Notes: generated by a model from the letters alone, not told the origin. A DNA stretch of 64,000 nt from Harmonia axyridis (GCF_914767665.1 NC_059503.1:53622852-53686851), one strand, 5' to 3'. Positions 54,501 through 63,056 are shown, numbered from the stretch's first letter. Numbers and translations are program-made.

Positions 54501-55369
54501 AAATACTTTTTCGTAGTAAAACAATAACATTGGCCAAGCCAATTTTGTTTCAATCGAATAAGCGCTCTCATTGTATTAAATATAGGTTCTAAAGTGCACC
54601 TTCAAGAACATTCATCTTCATTTTAAACATTGAGGACGATTTTTGATGAAATCGATAAAACGTCCTTTTGACTAAATTTGACAAGGTGATTTCAAGTTAA
54701 CAAAGACGATTTCATATGAAATTGGAAAGATGCTGAGAGGATTGATAGAGGCTCCTCCAAAAGAAAATTGAGATAAATTAGGCAAATTTTATTTTGCCGG
54801 GGCGCTAAAATGTCTGACGGCGGCCTGTGTCTAATCCAATCTGAAGAAATGAATAAATAACGCTTAAAGACTTGATGAATTGAATGAAGAATTGAAATCA
54901 TAATGTACTCGGGAAATTTTAATCACATAAAAAATAATCCTATAACTTTCTATTCAGCCAAACTCATGAAAATTTTTTTTTCTATACTAAGCAAGGAGTT
55001 ATTGTATAACAATTTCAATATATCTCACCTTCTGAATGGTTTATTCTGGTTGAGAAATATTTTGTCATCCTCATCATCCAAATCAGTTGTCGCTCTTGAA
55101 ACCTGAATTAAACAATGCTGTACTTAAGAAAAAATATTTTGCCACGTGGAATAATTGTGTCTAATCCACACACTACCTAATTATTTTCTGAACCCTTCAC
55201 GTATCGAAATATCATTTATTAATTCAAATAAACAATTATAAATTTGTTTGAATGAATCTGTAGAGTATTAGGTACCTAATCCATAAGCACTAACCTGAAT
55301 AACAATTCCCAAGAAGCACAAGAAAACGGTAATTCGAGTTAAACTGTTGCAACTGAAACGAGACATGGT
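39588..55369 (-). CDS. Small secreted protein of unknown function, three coding exons
   Basis: Assembled from splice sites. Exon 1 55366-55295 encodes MSRFSCNSLTRITVF then LCFLGIVIQ, a signal peptide. Exon 2 55102-55029 encodes VSRATTDLDDEDDKIFLNQ then NKPFR, ending in phase 2. Exon 3 39777-39588 begins after TTTGTAG, accepts phase 2 exactly, encodes KSARMAFLEESDD, FKFLTKILNTAQL and ends NQYFQ-stop. Total 111 aa. An AG (55371-55370) just before the ATG suggests an upstream 5' UTR exon. The mature part is acidic, then basic with an FRRKSAR dibasic site, so a processed peptide is possible. I do not recognise the family. Exons 1 and 2 are well supported; joining exon 3 across a 15.3-kb intron is inference from phase, strand and absence of another candidate. 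Confidence 0.5.
40440..41990 (+). pseudogene. hAT (ZMYM1-like) transposase remnant
   Basis: Broken frames give, in order, DLEIHLFNAAGNSKYTSHKI, LDKLVAHCYDGCSTMAGEIL-like sequence near 40700, FCETRWSAKYKSLRVFAENF near 41080, LEPIANTLQGVSINFVDVH and ICGRQMYRSNYEAD (41217-41519), then LIILLTFSCTTCTIECSFST and FRRINTWIRATIGQDRLVGL (41812-41950), the hAT dimerisation region. Several stops and an inserted LINE fragment at about 40884-41040 make it dead. Confidence 0.8.
40884..41040 (-). mobile_element. LINE 3' end fragment inside the hAT element
   Basis: (TAA)n at 40884-40897 followed by GACTTTATTTTCTCAATATAC, the same style of 3' tail as other minus-strand LINE ends here. It interrupts the hAT transposase between two conserved blocks. 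Confidence 0.5.
42686..42845. other. Host intron sequence between hAT and mariner
   Basis: Short AT-rich spacer. Nothing recognised. Confidence 0.4.
42846..44044 (+). mobile_element. mariner (DD34D) element, decayed
   Basis: Ends GGTGTACAACTTTGCTTCC (left) and GCAAAGTTTTACGTC (right), flanked by TA. The length, about 1.2 kb, is typical of mariner. It encodes one transposase with frame breaks. Confidence 0.85.
43020..43965 (+). pseudogene. mariner transposase, frameshifted
   Basis: From about 43020 it reads KAAISERKFREWFQRFKKGD-like sequence, FDVEDQHGG then a stop. The open frame 43159-43662 carries ETLLDQDSCQTQQKLAGAL, VTQQCHFKRLKVMGMIQKQG, the first-Asp block HRILTGDEKWVHYDNLKRK and VMLSIWRDQLAVVYYELLK. 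After a stop near 43660 the second-Asp block and PHVAIVVKTYLETLKWEVL, then PSFSPDVTSSDYHLFRSMAH follow in another frame to FFSEFGIRTL-like sequence. Dead. The antisense open frame 43491-43027 is only its shadow. Confidence 0.85.
44212..44787. mobile_element. Middle palindromic element of the nest
   Basis: Ends TA-CAGGGTGAATAACTTTCGAG and the inverted AAAGTAATTCACCCTG-TA. Arms are about 130 bases and include AGCTGAGCTGATTCCAAAAATG and its inverse. At its exact centre, between two CCAATTGG blocks, sits the inner element. Confidence 0.85.
44343..44652. mobile_element. Inner element of the nest
   Basis: Ends TA-CAGGGTGGACAAGAATAGG and TTTTTGTTCACCCTG-TA, with TA at both edges. 310 bases. Only the outermost ~13 bases are clearly inverted; the inside is not palindromic. 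Non-coding. Confidence 0.75.
44912..45162. other. Host intron sequence
   Basis: No supported feature. The overlapping short open frames at 44798-45080 are not genes. Confidence 0.4.
45163..45283. repeat. 121-base hairpin at the left of the Crypton
   Basis: TTACAACTAGGGAAATATG on the left pairs with CATATTTCCCGTGGTGTAA on the right. The stem continues through GAGGTTGTC/GACAACCGAG and ACATCCCGAGGGC/GCCCGAGGGATGT. Within the arms GGGAAATAT-7 bases-ATATTTCCC makes a smaller inverted pair. It shares the GGGAAATATGA motif with the right flank of the Crypton. Confidence 0.85.
45450..46666 (+). CDS. Crypton tyrosine recombinase, three exons, intact
   Basis: Site-specific DNA recombinase of Crypton transposons, which move through a circular intermediate. 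Exons 45450-45617, 45675-45896 and 45956-46666; introns of 57 and 59 bases (GTATGT...CCCAG, GTAAAA...TGAAG), all phase 0; 366 aa. N-terminal residues 1-110 form the core-binding domain: SKSQAAYSKEYECFQEW-like start (AKSQAAYSKEYECFQEWK), SILLAYFQDLSQKYSPNTLW, PKLSMLRSMLHL. The catalytic domain has Arg142 in EIFGACRTREL, His245 and Arg248 in TGHCGRRTSATL, His268 and Trp271 in LKRHGGWKS and the nucleophile Tyr280 in VAEGYL, the full R-HxxR-H/W-Y set. A polar C-terminal tail of ~85 residues follows. AATAAA overlaps the stop region at 46665. On the plus strand in the intron of a minus-strand gene. A domesticated host gene is possible, but flanking repeats favour a transposon. Confidence 0.88.
46677..46733. 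repeat. Two GGGAAATATGA palindromes right of the recombinase gene
   Basis: TCATATTTCCC-TA-GGGAAATATGA at 46677-46700 and TCATATTTCCC-TT-GGGAAATATGA at 46709-46732. They are 32 bases apart and match the motif inside the hairpin at 45163-45283. Confidence 0.9.
46791..48038 (+). repeat. 5' LTR
   Basis: 1248 bases, ending AATAACGTAACA. Compared with the 3' LTR it lacks 9, 14 and 40 bases at three places (duplicated TTTCAATTC, duplicated GAATACCATTATCT, and a block present at about 54181-54220). Its first three bases read AAA where the 3' LTR has TGT. AATAAA at about 47117 is a candidate polyadenylation signal. A 69-codon frame (46847-47056) is identical in both LTRs. Confidence 0.9.
48047..48061 (+). 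promoter_or_regulatory. Candidate primer-binding site
   Basis: TGGCACCGCAACGTG begins eight bases after the 5' LTR. Starting with TGG is expected for pairing with a tRNA 3' CCA. The tRNA was not identified. Confidence 0.55.
48062..48492. other. Leader between primer-binding site and gag
   Basis: Untranslated leader of the retrotransposon, T-rich. The short open frames here lack ATG or family support. Confidence 0.6.
48493..49824 (+). CDS. Retrotransposon gag polyprotein
   Basis: 443 aa from ATG 48493; the frame is open from 48466, but on TTG. Gag forms the particle and packages RNA. The N-terminal ~50 residues resemble a SAP-like helix pair (LSKDELEYELKIRGF). The central capsid region has the typical FSGDSRDMSVLAFLERVDEL and LFRGSALTWFRANKKKFNNW, then LKKQFLP. 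Near residues 400-440 are two CCHC-type knuckles: CWNCRKLGHTSRVC is complete, while CYKCGFPGVTVRDC has Val where the His should be. The frame ends with TAA at 49822 and continues directly, in the same frame, into the protease. Loss of one zinc ligand and the stop suggest some decay, or a stop that is read through. Confidence 0.88.
   Translation: MDLQWECNRLSKDELEYELKIRGFEDVGTVDKMRSCLRNVLKLERSGQSLTYPAYALNCDEEFKIVEDKIKEIVSSIEIFEGDDKTTAYKKISSKIAHVMKRIDRTNPTESDKIKLRSSLLSQALTLMPKLKFRIKNLKFQEASILNPSFFNIDLEDDLSSEEETAAHGNICNSTPKNKTSHPTEFSALHPKSIPITKWNLQFSGDSRDMSVLAFLERVDELSVSRHIGEQELFESAFDLFRGSALTWFRANKKKFNNWNDIGMALKKQFLPHDYDDRLFEEIKKRTQGGNENIGIYVACMTTLFSRLSYNVPESVQLRLVLRNILPFFQLHLGLIEVDSLDHLIDLCSELEIKKHSVENFSKPLRRKTDLEPDLAYVGASSSSSHMGSQVSSVTCWNCRKLGHTSRVCRATKTKHCYKCGFPGVTVRDCKTCSRTTAMSENN
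49825..53025 (+). pseudogene. Retrotransposon pol: protease, RT, RNase H, integrase (one nonsense codon)
   Basis: Same frame as gag. Protease: LLDSGATRTIMG near 50005. Reverse transcriptase: YRFCVDYRKLNKV, SSIDIKSAYWQIPM, FGLKNAPAAW, then TAG at 50872-50874, then FVYLDDIIIIS (catalytic YLDD). RNase H: FIVQTDASNYGLGAVL, STTEKELLCVVWAL, VVTDHHSLIWL. Integrase: HH-CC finger (AIHCVPTSGHPG... CFVKKCKICIGH), first Asp in LSIDLMGPLP, second in IADNGTQFRG, Glu in NPVERVNR, and a GPFRV (GPY/F) end with WHVNDLKEG. The TAG replaces what is usually a Gln codon (one base from CAG), so a single point mutation breaks the reverse transcriptase. All other catalytic residues remain. No chromodomain or envelope seen. 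Confidence 0.9.
53039..53050 (+). promoter_or_regulatory. Polypurine tract
   Basis: TGGGGGGGGAGT immediately before the 3' LTR start TGTAACG, the usual site for plus-strand DNA priming. Confidence 0.8.
53051..54361 (+). repeat. 3' LTR
   Basis: 1311 bases from TGTAACG to CGTAACA. Nearly identical to the 5' LTR apart from three length differences totalling 63 bases, so the insertion is young, or recent gene conversion kept the LTRs alike. Confidence 0.92.
54362..55028. other. Intron sequence with unassigned repeat pieces
   Basis: Contains two diverged, inverted stretches with GGCGC(C/T) and ACATTTTAG-like motifs (about 54410-54435 and 54795-54825). No exon of the minus-strand gene was recognised. 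One AG at 54841 could be an acceptor, but all continuations meet a stop in phase 2. Confidence 0.4.
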
Positions 55370-56278
55370 CTGTAAGCATTCTTTCACTCAACAATACCTA
55401 TGGATATTAATTGTTAGGTACTTGATATGACCCAGGATTGTTTACAAAATATTTCTGGATTCAATGTCAAAGTTCTCAAATATTATTGAACGAAAAGTAA
55501 ACTCGTCCGAAAGATGCATCCATTATTTATTGTTTCATCAGGTATTTCAAGAAGAACAACGCAAATAGAGCGTCAATTAATGATATCCTCTGAATTAGAA
55601 GGTTTCTTTTTCGGAAATATCGTTTATTGAAAAAATTAAATGAAGGAATGTTGCTGAAAAATCTTCTTGATGAAATTCCTAGAGCCCACAGAAGATTAAT
55701 CACATCAAGGAAAACCTAAATTTCGATAATCATCTCTTTCGATACAAACATTTGCGAGATATAACTGAAAATTACATTTTTTTATGAATTTTCAACAGGA
55801 TATATCTTCTCAACCGAGCCGAATAGAAAAAAATGGTAGAGAAAAAGAGTTTTATTCGACCTCAGGAATCTTCTATTGAAATATTTGTATAGAAACTCAC
55901 CCTGTATATACAGGTATTCGAAAATTGATGCGACGCTCTGTTACATTCAAGCACAATCTTTCGACATAGTATGATTGGGCTCCACTGGAGCTACCTTCTC
56001 AAATTGTTTGGAAATACACAGGCTGTACCAAAAAGGTGTAAACGACCAAAAAAGTATGGTTTTTCTTATGGAACTGTTTTTCATTGAATTTTCCGATTGC
56101 ATGCATAGGACAAATGAATTTAAGTTCGTTCTAAATTTCATATGCTTAAAACTCAACGTTTTTGGATTTTTTAAATATTGTAGGGTCTTTGGACAAACCG
56201 AAATGTAGAAATTTATCTATTGATAAATATGATAAACATTAATCTTTAATGAGATTTTGAAAGTAAATACTAAAAGCT
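55370..56278. other. Intergenic between the two minus-strand genes
   Basis: The 5' region of the small secreted gene. An element end, CACCCTGTATA, lies at about 55889, but its other end was not found. The open frames at 55947-56208 have no support. Confidence 0.4.
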
Positions 56279-57369
56279 TGGAGGTAAGACATTTTGATAA
56301 TTATTGACAACTCTACTAGTGTGCTAGGTGTTCAAAATGAGTTAATTCATTCATGACTTATTCAAATATTTTACATTTATATGGGGCATTTTGTAAATCG
56401 TTTGGACAAAAAAAGTCCATACGGATGACAAAAAAGTCATCTGTATGGTTTACCGATGGATCAAAATCAGAGAGAGGTACTGGCATTGTGTCTATATGGA
56501 CCTAAACTGAGGATCTCTAAAGCCCTGGGAAGTGAGCCTTCTATGTTACAGACCAAGATACTGGCTGTATAGTGTATACGTATGCGCTCAGAAGTGTCTT
56601 GAAATGAACCTCAAGAGGGCGCATTTCTACATCACCACGAATAGCCAGACCACGCTGAGATCCCTGGAATCGTACTGCCAGGGGTCTTTGCTGACCTGGG
56701 ATTGCCGTAACACCATGAGGCAACTAACCAGAGGCAATAAAGTGGCTCTACTATAGGCTCCAGAGCACTGTGGTGCTGAAGAAAATGAAAGAGCTGATGA
56801 ACTTGGAAAAAGTGCATCAAGGTTAACACCTGCTGGACCTGAGCCTTTCTGTGGGCTAGGAAAAGACCAATATAAAGATGCGGTCCAGCTATGGGAGTTG
56901 AACAACAGGATAATCCACTGGACTAACACTGCTAGACTTGTTCCATCAAAGAAATTCGTGACGATTTCACCTACCTGGATACCTGAGAGGTAATGGCCAA
57001 GGCCCCTAAGGATGTTGTCAGTTTTATCAACGCCATTGACGACCTCCTTGGGTTTCCATGAATGAGTATGGTACAGAACAAAAGATCTACATGGTCACAG
57101 TTCCCGGAAGGCTTACCGAGCCACAACTCAGTTCAAATAATAATAATGATAAGGCTTATTCCAAATTACACATCCTCTATTTTATTTTCTCAATTGGTAG
57201 ATAATTTTTCTTAGATAATAAGATTTGGTACTAATAAAAAAATGCAGTGTATGTCATTTGGAATAAGCCATATATTAAGGCTTGGATGAATTATCAATAC
57301 ATTGTCTCATTTTGAACACCCAGTAGAGTACTCAATAATTATCGAGAAGTCAGTAGTTTTTTACCTCCG
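56279..57369. mobile_element. Foldback element carrying a LINE fragment and a hairpin
   Basis: Inverted arms of about 80 bases: GGAGGTAAGACATTTTGATA on the left and its near-inverse at 57290-57369, sharing CTAGGTGTTCAAAATGAG / CTCATTTTGAACACCCAG. Between them lie a LINE RNase H fragment and a small hairpin at 57155-57275 (GGCTTATTCCAAAT and its inverse). Confidence 0.65.
56440..57140 (+). mobile_element. LINE RNase H / C-terminal fragment
   Basis: Frames give WFTDGSKSERGTGIVSIW, LGSEPSMLQTKILAV, then HFYITTNSQTTLRSLESY, APEHCGAEENERADELGKSA and a tail WELNNRIIHWTNTARL. This is the RNase H domain found at the end of I/R1/LOA-group LINEs, with several stops. It finishes in an (AATAAT)n tail at about 57136-57150. 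5'-truncated. Confidence 0.75.
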
Positions 57370-57707
57370 TTTTTTAAATATAACCCGTTTGAACAGTTTC
57401 ATGTTTATTCAAATTTTCATGTTGATCGCGTTGCCAAAACCAGAAAAAAATTCCAGTAGAATATTGTAAAAATGTTTTAGTGATAATGAATCGAAATAGC
57501 TGAATACCTTTATAAATGAGCTTGATTGCATCTTCAGATGCGATGATTTCAAAATATAGAAAAAAAGGTTATATTTTATCATTTATTGAAAACATACAAA
57601 AGAGCTTCATTTTCAAATTCTATTTTTTTCATAACTTCAAAAGCTGCATTACATGAACTACTCTACTCTAATATTACAACTGACCAATTTTCCAGGTTTC
57701 AAATCTG

Positions 57708-57713
57708 TTTATT
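57708..57713 (-). terminator. Polyadenylation signal of the 780-aa secreted gene
   Basis: AATAAA on the minus strand, 17 bases after the stop codon at 57730. Confidence 0.6.
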
Positions 57714-57729
57714 ATATAATTCCCATATT

Positions 57730-60700
57730 TCAGCCGAGTTGATTGAGTTCACCTCTATATTTGGCACAATAAGGGCATCTTTGATGAAGTCTTGGTGGAT
57801 TCCAAAGTTGAGCCATTTGACTGTGAGCCATACAATGTGGACAGAAATTTCTCTGTATCTCGGGATAGGAATAAGCTCTTGATACGTCATGATAGTTCGA
57901 GCAATGTGGGCACCTCACTACTGTTGGTACCCTTATCACATTAGCGCAGTAAGGACATACATTTGGTTTTGAATATGTTGACGGAGCAGAAGTAACTTCT
58001 GAAAGGAGATATTTCAAGAGATCGACCAATTTCGATCTTTCTATAATTTGTGGTTGTGGTCTTGGTTGTGCATAACGTCTTGAAGTTAGCGGTATTATTT
58101 CTTGTGCTGGAGACGAGTAAATTGGATGATGAGGAACCAAAGTAGGTTGACTGAGATGAGGAATATTTTCTGTTATTTGGGGAGGCACTACAGTTATTTC
58201 TGTCGGTTTCTGGTAAACAATCCTCTTTGAAGGATCTTCGTAGTATCCAGAAGCAGACGAAATTGAATATCCACTAACCACTGTTTTTGGTTCAACATTA
58301 AATGAAGGTACAGACTGTGATGCCGAGGATGAGGAAAGTGAAAAACCACTAGAAGATTCGTGAATATCTGAAAACACTTGAGGCATCATCGAAGCAATTT
58401 TGAATATGTTCAAATTATCGATATCAACATCTTTCTTCTTGGACTTTCCACAATCAGCACAACCAGCACAGAATGTTGGTTCTCTCCTTAATGACTCCAC
58501 AATAATAGCTGAAGGATGATCAGGAATGTTTTTATCGACATTGTTGATGACTGGATAACTGACCAAAAGTTTGGGTTCCTCGTTGGTTTTCAAGTTGATA
58601 AAAGGTACCAAAGATTTTTGCAGAAGGTTTACAAGCTCGAAGTCTTTAGTATTGGTGCAATTTTCAATAGTAGGTCTAGCATTTCCATTCAAACTAATGT
58701 TGACATTGCCTGCGCCTACTATTTCCACATTTTCTATATTGTTGGAGAGTGTGACAGGATGAAGCACGCGTGGATGGTTCATGTTATGTATAGAAGTATC
58801 CTCTGGCAGTGTCTCAGGCTGAATAGGTTCTATAGGTGGTTCTGGTATAGGATCTGAGAGATGTATTTCCTGTTCAACTACCACATCAGGTTCTTTCTTT
58901 TCTTCAACAGGGGTATTTATCGAATTATCAACATCTGGTACATTCAAGTTACTGTCTGATGGCACAGTATTCGAATTCAAAGGTGAAAGTTCAATAATTT
59001 GAAAATTATCTCGATTTGCGTCCTCATCGGTAGCTTTATTGATTGCATCACCGACATGTGGTTCGTTCAAATTGTTATTTGAGGGTAAAGGCTCTGGGTT
59101 AACAGCTGATAGATCCACAATCCCAATATTTGCTACCTCTTTGGGTATATTTTGAACGAGTTCTGGAGAAAATTCTACAAGTACTGGTACCTCTGGTGTT
59201 GCATTTTGAGTGTTAATCTGAATTCCTTCAATTTTTAAATCTTGTATTTTACTATCCTCTTGTATGACGGGTTCTTTACTATCGCTTTTCGAATCTTCAG
59301 TAGATGGTTGGATGTTCGTTATGTTCTCAGGAAGTGAATTAGCAGGCTCTGACAATTTTTCGTTTTCCATTTTATCATTCACAGAAGTTGGTTTAGATAT
59401 AGAATCTAGGAGGATTTTGGGAATAACGGTCATCGTGTTCAATCCATTTGATGCTGAGCTTTTGGGTTGAATCGAAGCAATTGGAATGTGTTGTATCACA
59501 GAGCTGACAGGGAGGACAGGATCATTTATCACCAGTTTTGGTTTGTGTGAAGGTTGTGGTGGGGAAATATTATATGGACTTAGTACGGGAGCATTTGGTG
59601 GAGGAACTGGATACTGAGGCAAGTATTTTGGGGTGTTAATAACGTAGTATTGAGGGGTGTATTGTGGGATTCTGGGAGAAGGGTAATAATAGTTCCAGGG
59701 ATATCCCATTGAAGGGACTACTGGTGGATAATAAGGATGAACGAATGGGGGTTGATAATAATTGTTGTGGTTGGGACCAGCAAGGGTTATTTTGGTGTTG
59801 ACGTTATTGTTATTCTTCTTGACGGCATTTTTATAATCTCCAAGCCTTAGAAGAACTCGAGCGTTGGAGTACGTGTTTGGAATGTTCGGTTCGGCAGGTC
59901 GTATCTTTGGATCTTCGCTCAAGAAACTGGACCTTTCCATCAGCTCGAATTCATCATAGTTGCTCCTTCTTGGAGTTTTGAAGATAGCTCTCAGGTTACA
60001 TTTTGTGTCAGCTTTTGTCTGTTCAACAAAACAGCATTTTTAGAAAATTTGAATTTAATGATGTATAATTCGAGAGTTTTTTCTATTGACAACTTATACT
60101 AATTGACAAAGAAACTGCAACACCCAGAAGGAGCTGTTCATTTTTTTTTTTTTGGTAAAATATAGATAGTACCCATATCAAGGAGTAAATGATTGAATTT
60201 GGGGAAACAAATCGTGAAGGTTTCTTCATGTGAACAATTTTTGTTACTTAAATATTGCAGTCGTTTTTCGCAAGTTTTTTGAATTTTTCAACAAACCAGC
60301 TGTTTGAGGAGATCGAAGGTCGATGTTCAGTTGTTGTTAAAATGCCTAGAGCACGTGTACGCGCAATTTATCGCCAGCTAAGTGAATTTGAATGAGATCG
60401 GGGTTGTAATTTCCAGAAATCGCTAATTGTACGAACAGAAATCCAACTATTGTTATGAGATGTTGTCAAGCGTGGTTTGATTATGCCCAAAATTGGAGAA
60501 GAGTATGCACCGGACGTCAAAGGGACACAAAAGTTCAAGATCTAATACTTATGACCATTAGAGATCCATTTGCGACAACTCGATTTTGGCTGATGAGTGG
60601 TTAGGAGAACAAGGCCATCCTGTAACTGTCCGAACGGTTTACCGCCGGATAAGGTCTTTTGGACTGCAGCATTATCGACCCCATCATGGGTTACCTCTGA

Positions 60701-62681
60701 CGGTTGAGCATCGCCGGCAACAATTACAGTGGTGGAGAGAACACCAACATTAGAATATGGAATAGCATCAGGTCGTCATTTCTGATGAATATCGATTCTC
60801 CTTGGGTGCACATGACGGTCTAAAAAAGGGTTACACTACGCCAGGAGAAAGATGGATCCTCATGATTGAGCCTCATGTACAGGGTGGGCAAATTTCGATG
60901 TTTTAGCACTACAACTTTTAAACCAGAGGAGATAGACAAAATGTGATACCCCATTCTAACAAGAGTAGTATTCATTTTTGTCCACCTTTTTTTGTTTTCG
61001 AGTTATAAGCAAAAATTGGAAAAATGGCGATATCGAAAAACATTTATATCTCTGCTAATACTGATGATAGAGCTCTGAAATTGCACTTTTTTACGTAGAA
61101 TCCAGTTGCGTGCTAGTATTTTCAAAAGGGTTTTCAATTACGAACTATGACCCAAAGATATGTTTTTTCAAATGGGAACACTGATTTCAGTGCCATTTTT
61201 TGAAAGCTTAATTTTTCTTGATTTCAAAAATATATAACATTGTATGATTCGTATCAATATAAAAAATAGAAAATGGTCAAAAACCTTTTTTCACCCAAGA
61301 GTCTCAATATTTCTATGGTTTAAACTGTTGATGAGTACAGAAATATTGAGCTTTCTATAACAAGTGCAGTGTCCTTCCGTCAATCTGATTATTTCTATGC
61401 TTTTTACTAATTTCTACGAAATTCTAATCTAGATTCATTTTATAAATAGTTTCGAAAATGTAAATGAACTCGAAAAAACATTCCTAGGTTGGGAAAGACA
61501 CTGCTCTTGTTATAGACAGCTCAACTTTTCTGTGCTCATCAACAGTTGAAACCATAGAAATATTGAGACTCTTAGATGAAAAAAGGTTTTTGACCATTTT
61601 CTATTTTTATATTGATACGAATCATACAATGTTATATATTTTTGAAATCAGGAAAAATTAAGCTTTCAAAAAATGGCACAGAAATCTAGTGTTTGAAAAA
61701 ACATAACTTTGGGTCATAGCTTCGTAATTAAAGACCCTTTTGAAAATACGAGCACGCCACTGGATTCTACGTAAAAAAGTGCCTGTATAATGTTTTAATT
61801 TCAGAGCTCTATCATCAGTATTAGCGGAGATATAAATGTTTTTCGATATCGCCATTTTTCCAATTTTTGCTTATAACTTGAAAACAGAAGAAGGTGGCTA
61901 AAAATGAATACTACCCTTGTTAGTTTCTCAGAAAAAGAGACCGACAATAGGGTATCAGATTTAGTCAATCCCCTCTGGTTCAAAAGTTGTAGTGCTAAAA
62001 CATCGAAATTTGCTCACCCTGTACACCGAAATTAGGTGTTATGGTATGGGGTGCTATTGCACATGCAAGTAGGTCACCTTAAGTCTTCATTCGAAGTAAC
62101 TTGACAACGCTGCGTTACCTTCAAGAAGTAGCGGAGTCCTATGTTCTACCTTACCTTAACCGGCTCGAGAATCCATTATTTTAGTAAGATTATGCCCGAC
62201 CTCATATTGCCAATGTTAGTTTAAACTTTTTCGAGCATATTTGTGAATATTTTGTCATAGACGCCTAGATCCTCCGATCTTTCCCTCATAGAGCATGTTT
62301 GGAATAGTAACCTTCAAGGAGAAATAGACCATCTTATTGCATCAATGCCCTGACGTGTTGGGGAGTGTATAGATAATCACGGTGGACAAATACATTAGTA
62401 ACAAATTTAAAAAAAAAATTGTAAACCCTTCGTTTTTTCTCCAAATTTCAATCATTTTCCTACTCCTTGCTATACTATATATGTTTTACCAAAAAAAAAT
62501 TAAAAATTTAAACAGTCCCTTCTGGGTGGTGCAGTGTCTTTGTCAGTTAGTATATTTTTTGATTAATTGAAGTTCAGAATAACATTCTCTGGTTTAAGGG
62601 ATGCTTGCAAAATGTTCTAGTACTTACAGTATACACCAACAGCAAACAAAGCAATGAAAAAATGAAGCACTTCAACATCAT
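57730..62681 (-). CDS. Proline-rich secreted protein with four C-terminal CxxC knuckles (unknown)
   Basis: Two exons: 62681-62628 (MMLKCFIFSLLCLLLVYT, a signal peptide, then GTAAGT) and 60018-57730 (after GAACAG), joined in phase 0 to 780 aa. Residues 19-65 are basic (TKADTKCNLRAIFKTPRR). About 95-200 is rich in Pro and Tyr (YYPSPRIPQYTPQYY). About 220-450 is acidic with two similar units containing LPSNNNLNEPHVGDAIN and VPSDSNLNVPDVDNSIN. A CAGCADCGKSKKKD block follows near 540, then a Ser-rich stretch. The last 75 residues hold four CxxC pairs at 706-709 (CPYC), 721-724 (CPHC), 744-747 (CPHC) and 766-769 (CPYC), which look like two zinc ribbons. I do not recognise the gene. The 2.6-kb intron is almost wholly a Tc1 element. 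Confidence 0.8.
60336..62365 (+). pseudogene. Tc1 transposase relic
   Basis: MPRARVRAIYRQLSEFE-stop, later PVTVRTVYRRIRSFGLQ, RPHHGLPLTVEHRRQQLQWW, and SDEYRFSLGAHDGLKRV (first Asp). The foldback element then intervenes, after which VMVWGAIAHASRS, LRYLQEVAESYVLPYLNRLE, a second-Asp block DYARPHIANV and SPDLSLIEHVWN follow. Several stops. Dead. Confidence 0.8.
60878..62023. mobile_element. Foldback element, copy 2, inside the Tc1
   Basis: Same family as 20589-22183: ends TA-CAGGGTGGGCAAATTTCG and its inverse, with TA at each side. The surrounding Tc1 sequence joins as CCTCATG-TA-CACCG. Arms are about 520 bases and the centre is only about 60, so it is shorter than copy 1. Confidence 0.88.
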
Positions 62682-63056
62682 GACTGACTATAATTTTCGA
62701 TTCCTCTGGTTTATAAAAGTTTTCTCGAACAAAATGATAGCGATATTTTTAAAACGGAATCGTCACGTCTTCGGATTTGTCATTGAATAATATTAAATCA
62801 GTTCGTGTTTCATTGCACTGAAACGAATGACATTGAACTCTGGAAGAATATGTATCACAAAATTTGGAGTTCACTGGAACAAAAACTCACCTACTCATGT
62901 TTTGTGGATTGTCAACACGAGAAAGGATTACCTATACCAGAATTTCCATTCCACATTTTCATGCCGAGAGCTTTCAGGAACTTCGATGGTTGGTTGAGTA
63001 CGAATGAGTACGTTGCAATCTCGGTTGCAATTCATCAGTTAGATTTCTTCAGTTAC
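62682..63056. promoter_or_regulatory. Upstream region of the 780-aa secreted gene
   Basis: About 375 bases between the first exon and a second Tc1 copy. The open frame 62805-63065 (plus) has no family support. A core promoter is expected here but was not pinned down. Confidence 0.3.

Larger units (their letters stand above)
60095..62554 (+). mobile_element. Tc1 (DD34E) element, decayed, interrupted by a foldback element
   Basis: Ends TATACTAATTGACAAAG and the inverse CTTTGTCAGTTAGTATA, with CTGCAACACCCAGAAGG just inside. It carries a broken Tc1 transposase split by the insertion at 60878-62023. It occupies almost the whole intron of the secreted gene. Confidence 0.85.

Noticed and set aside
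20756..61855. Frame starting MAISKNIYIS seen at 20756, 21809 and 61658
   Set aside because: It recurs only because it lies in the inverted arms of the foldback family; copies carry frame differences and no protein family resemblance.
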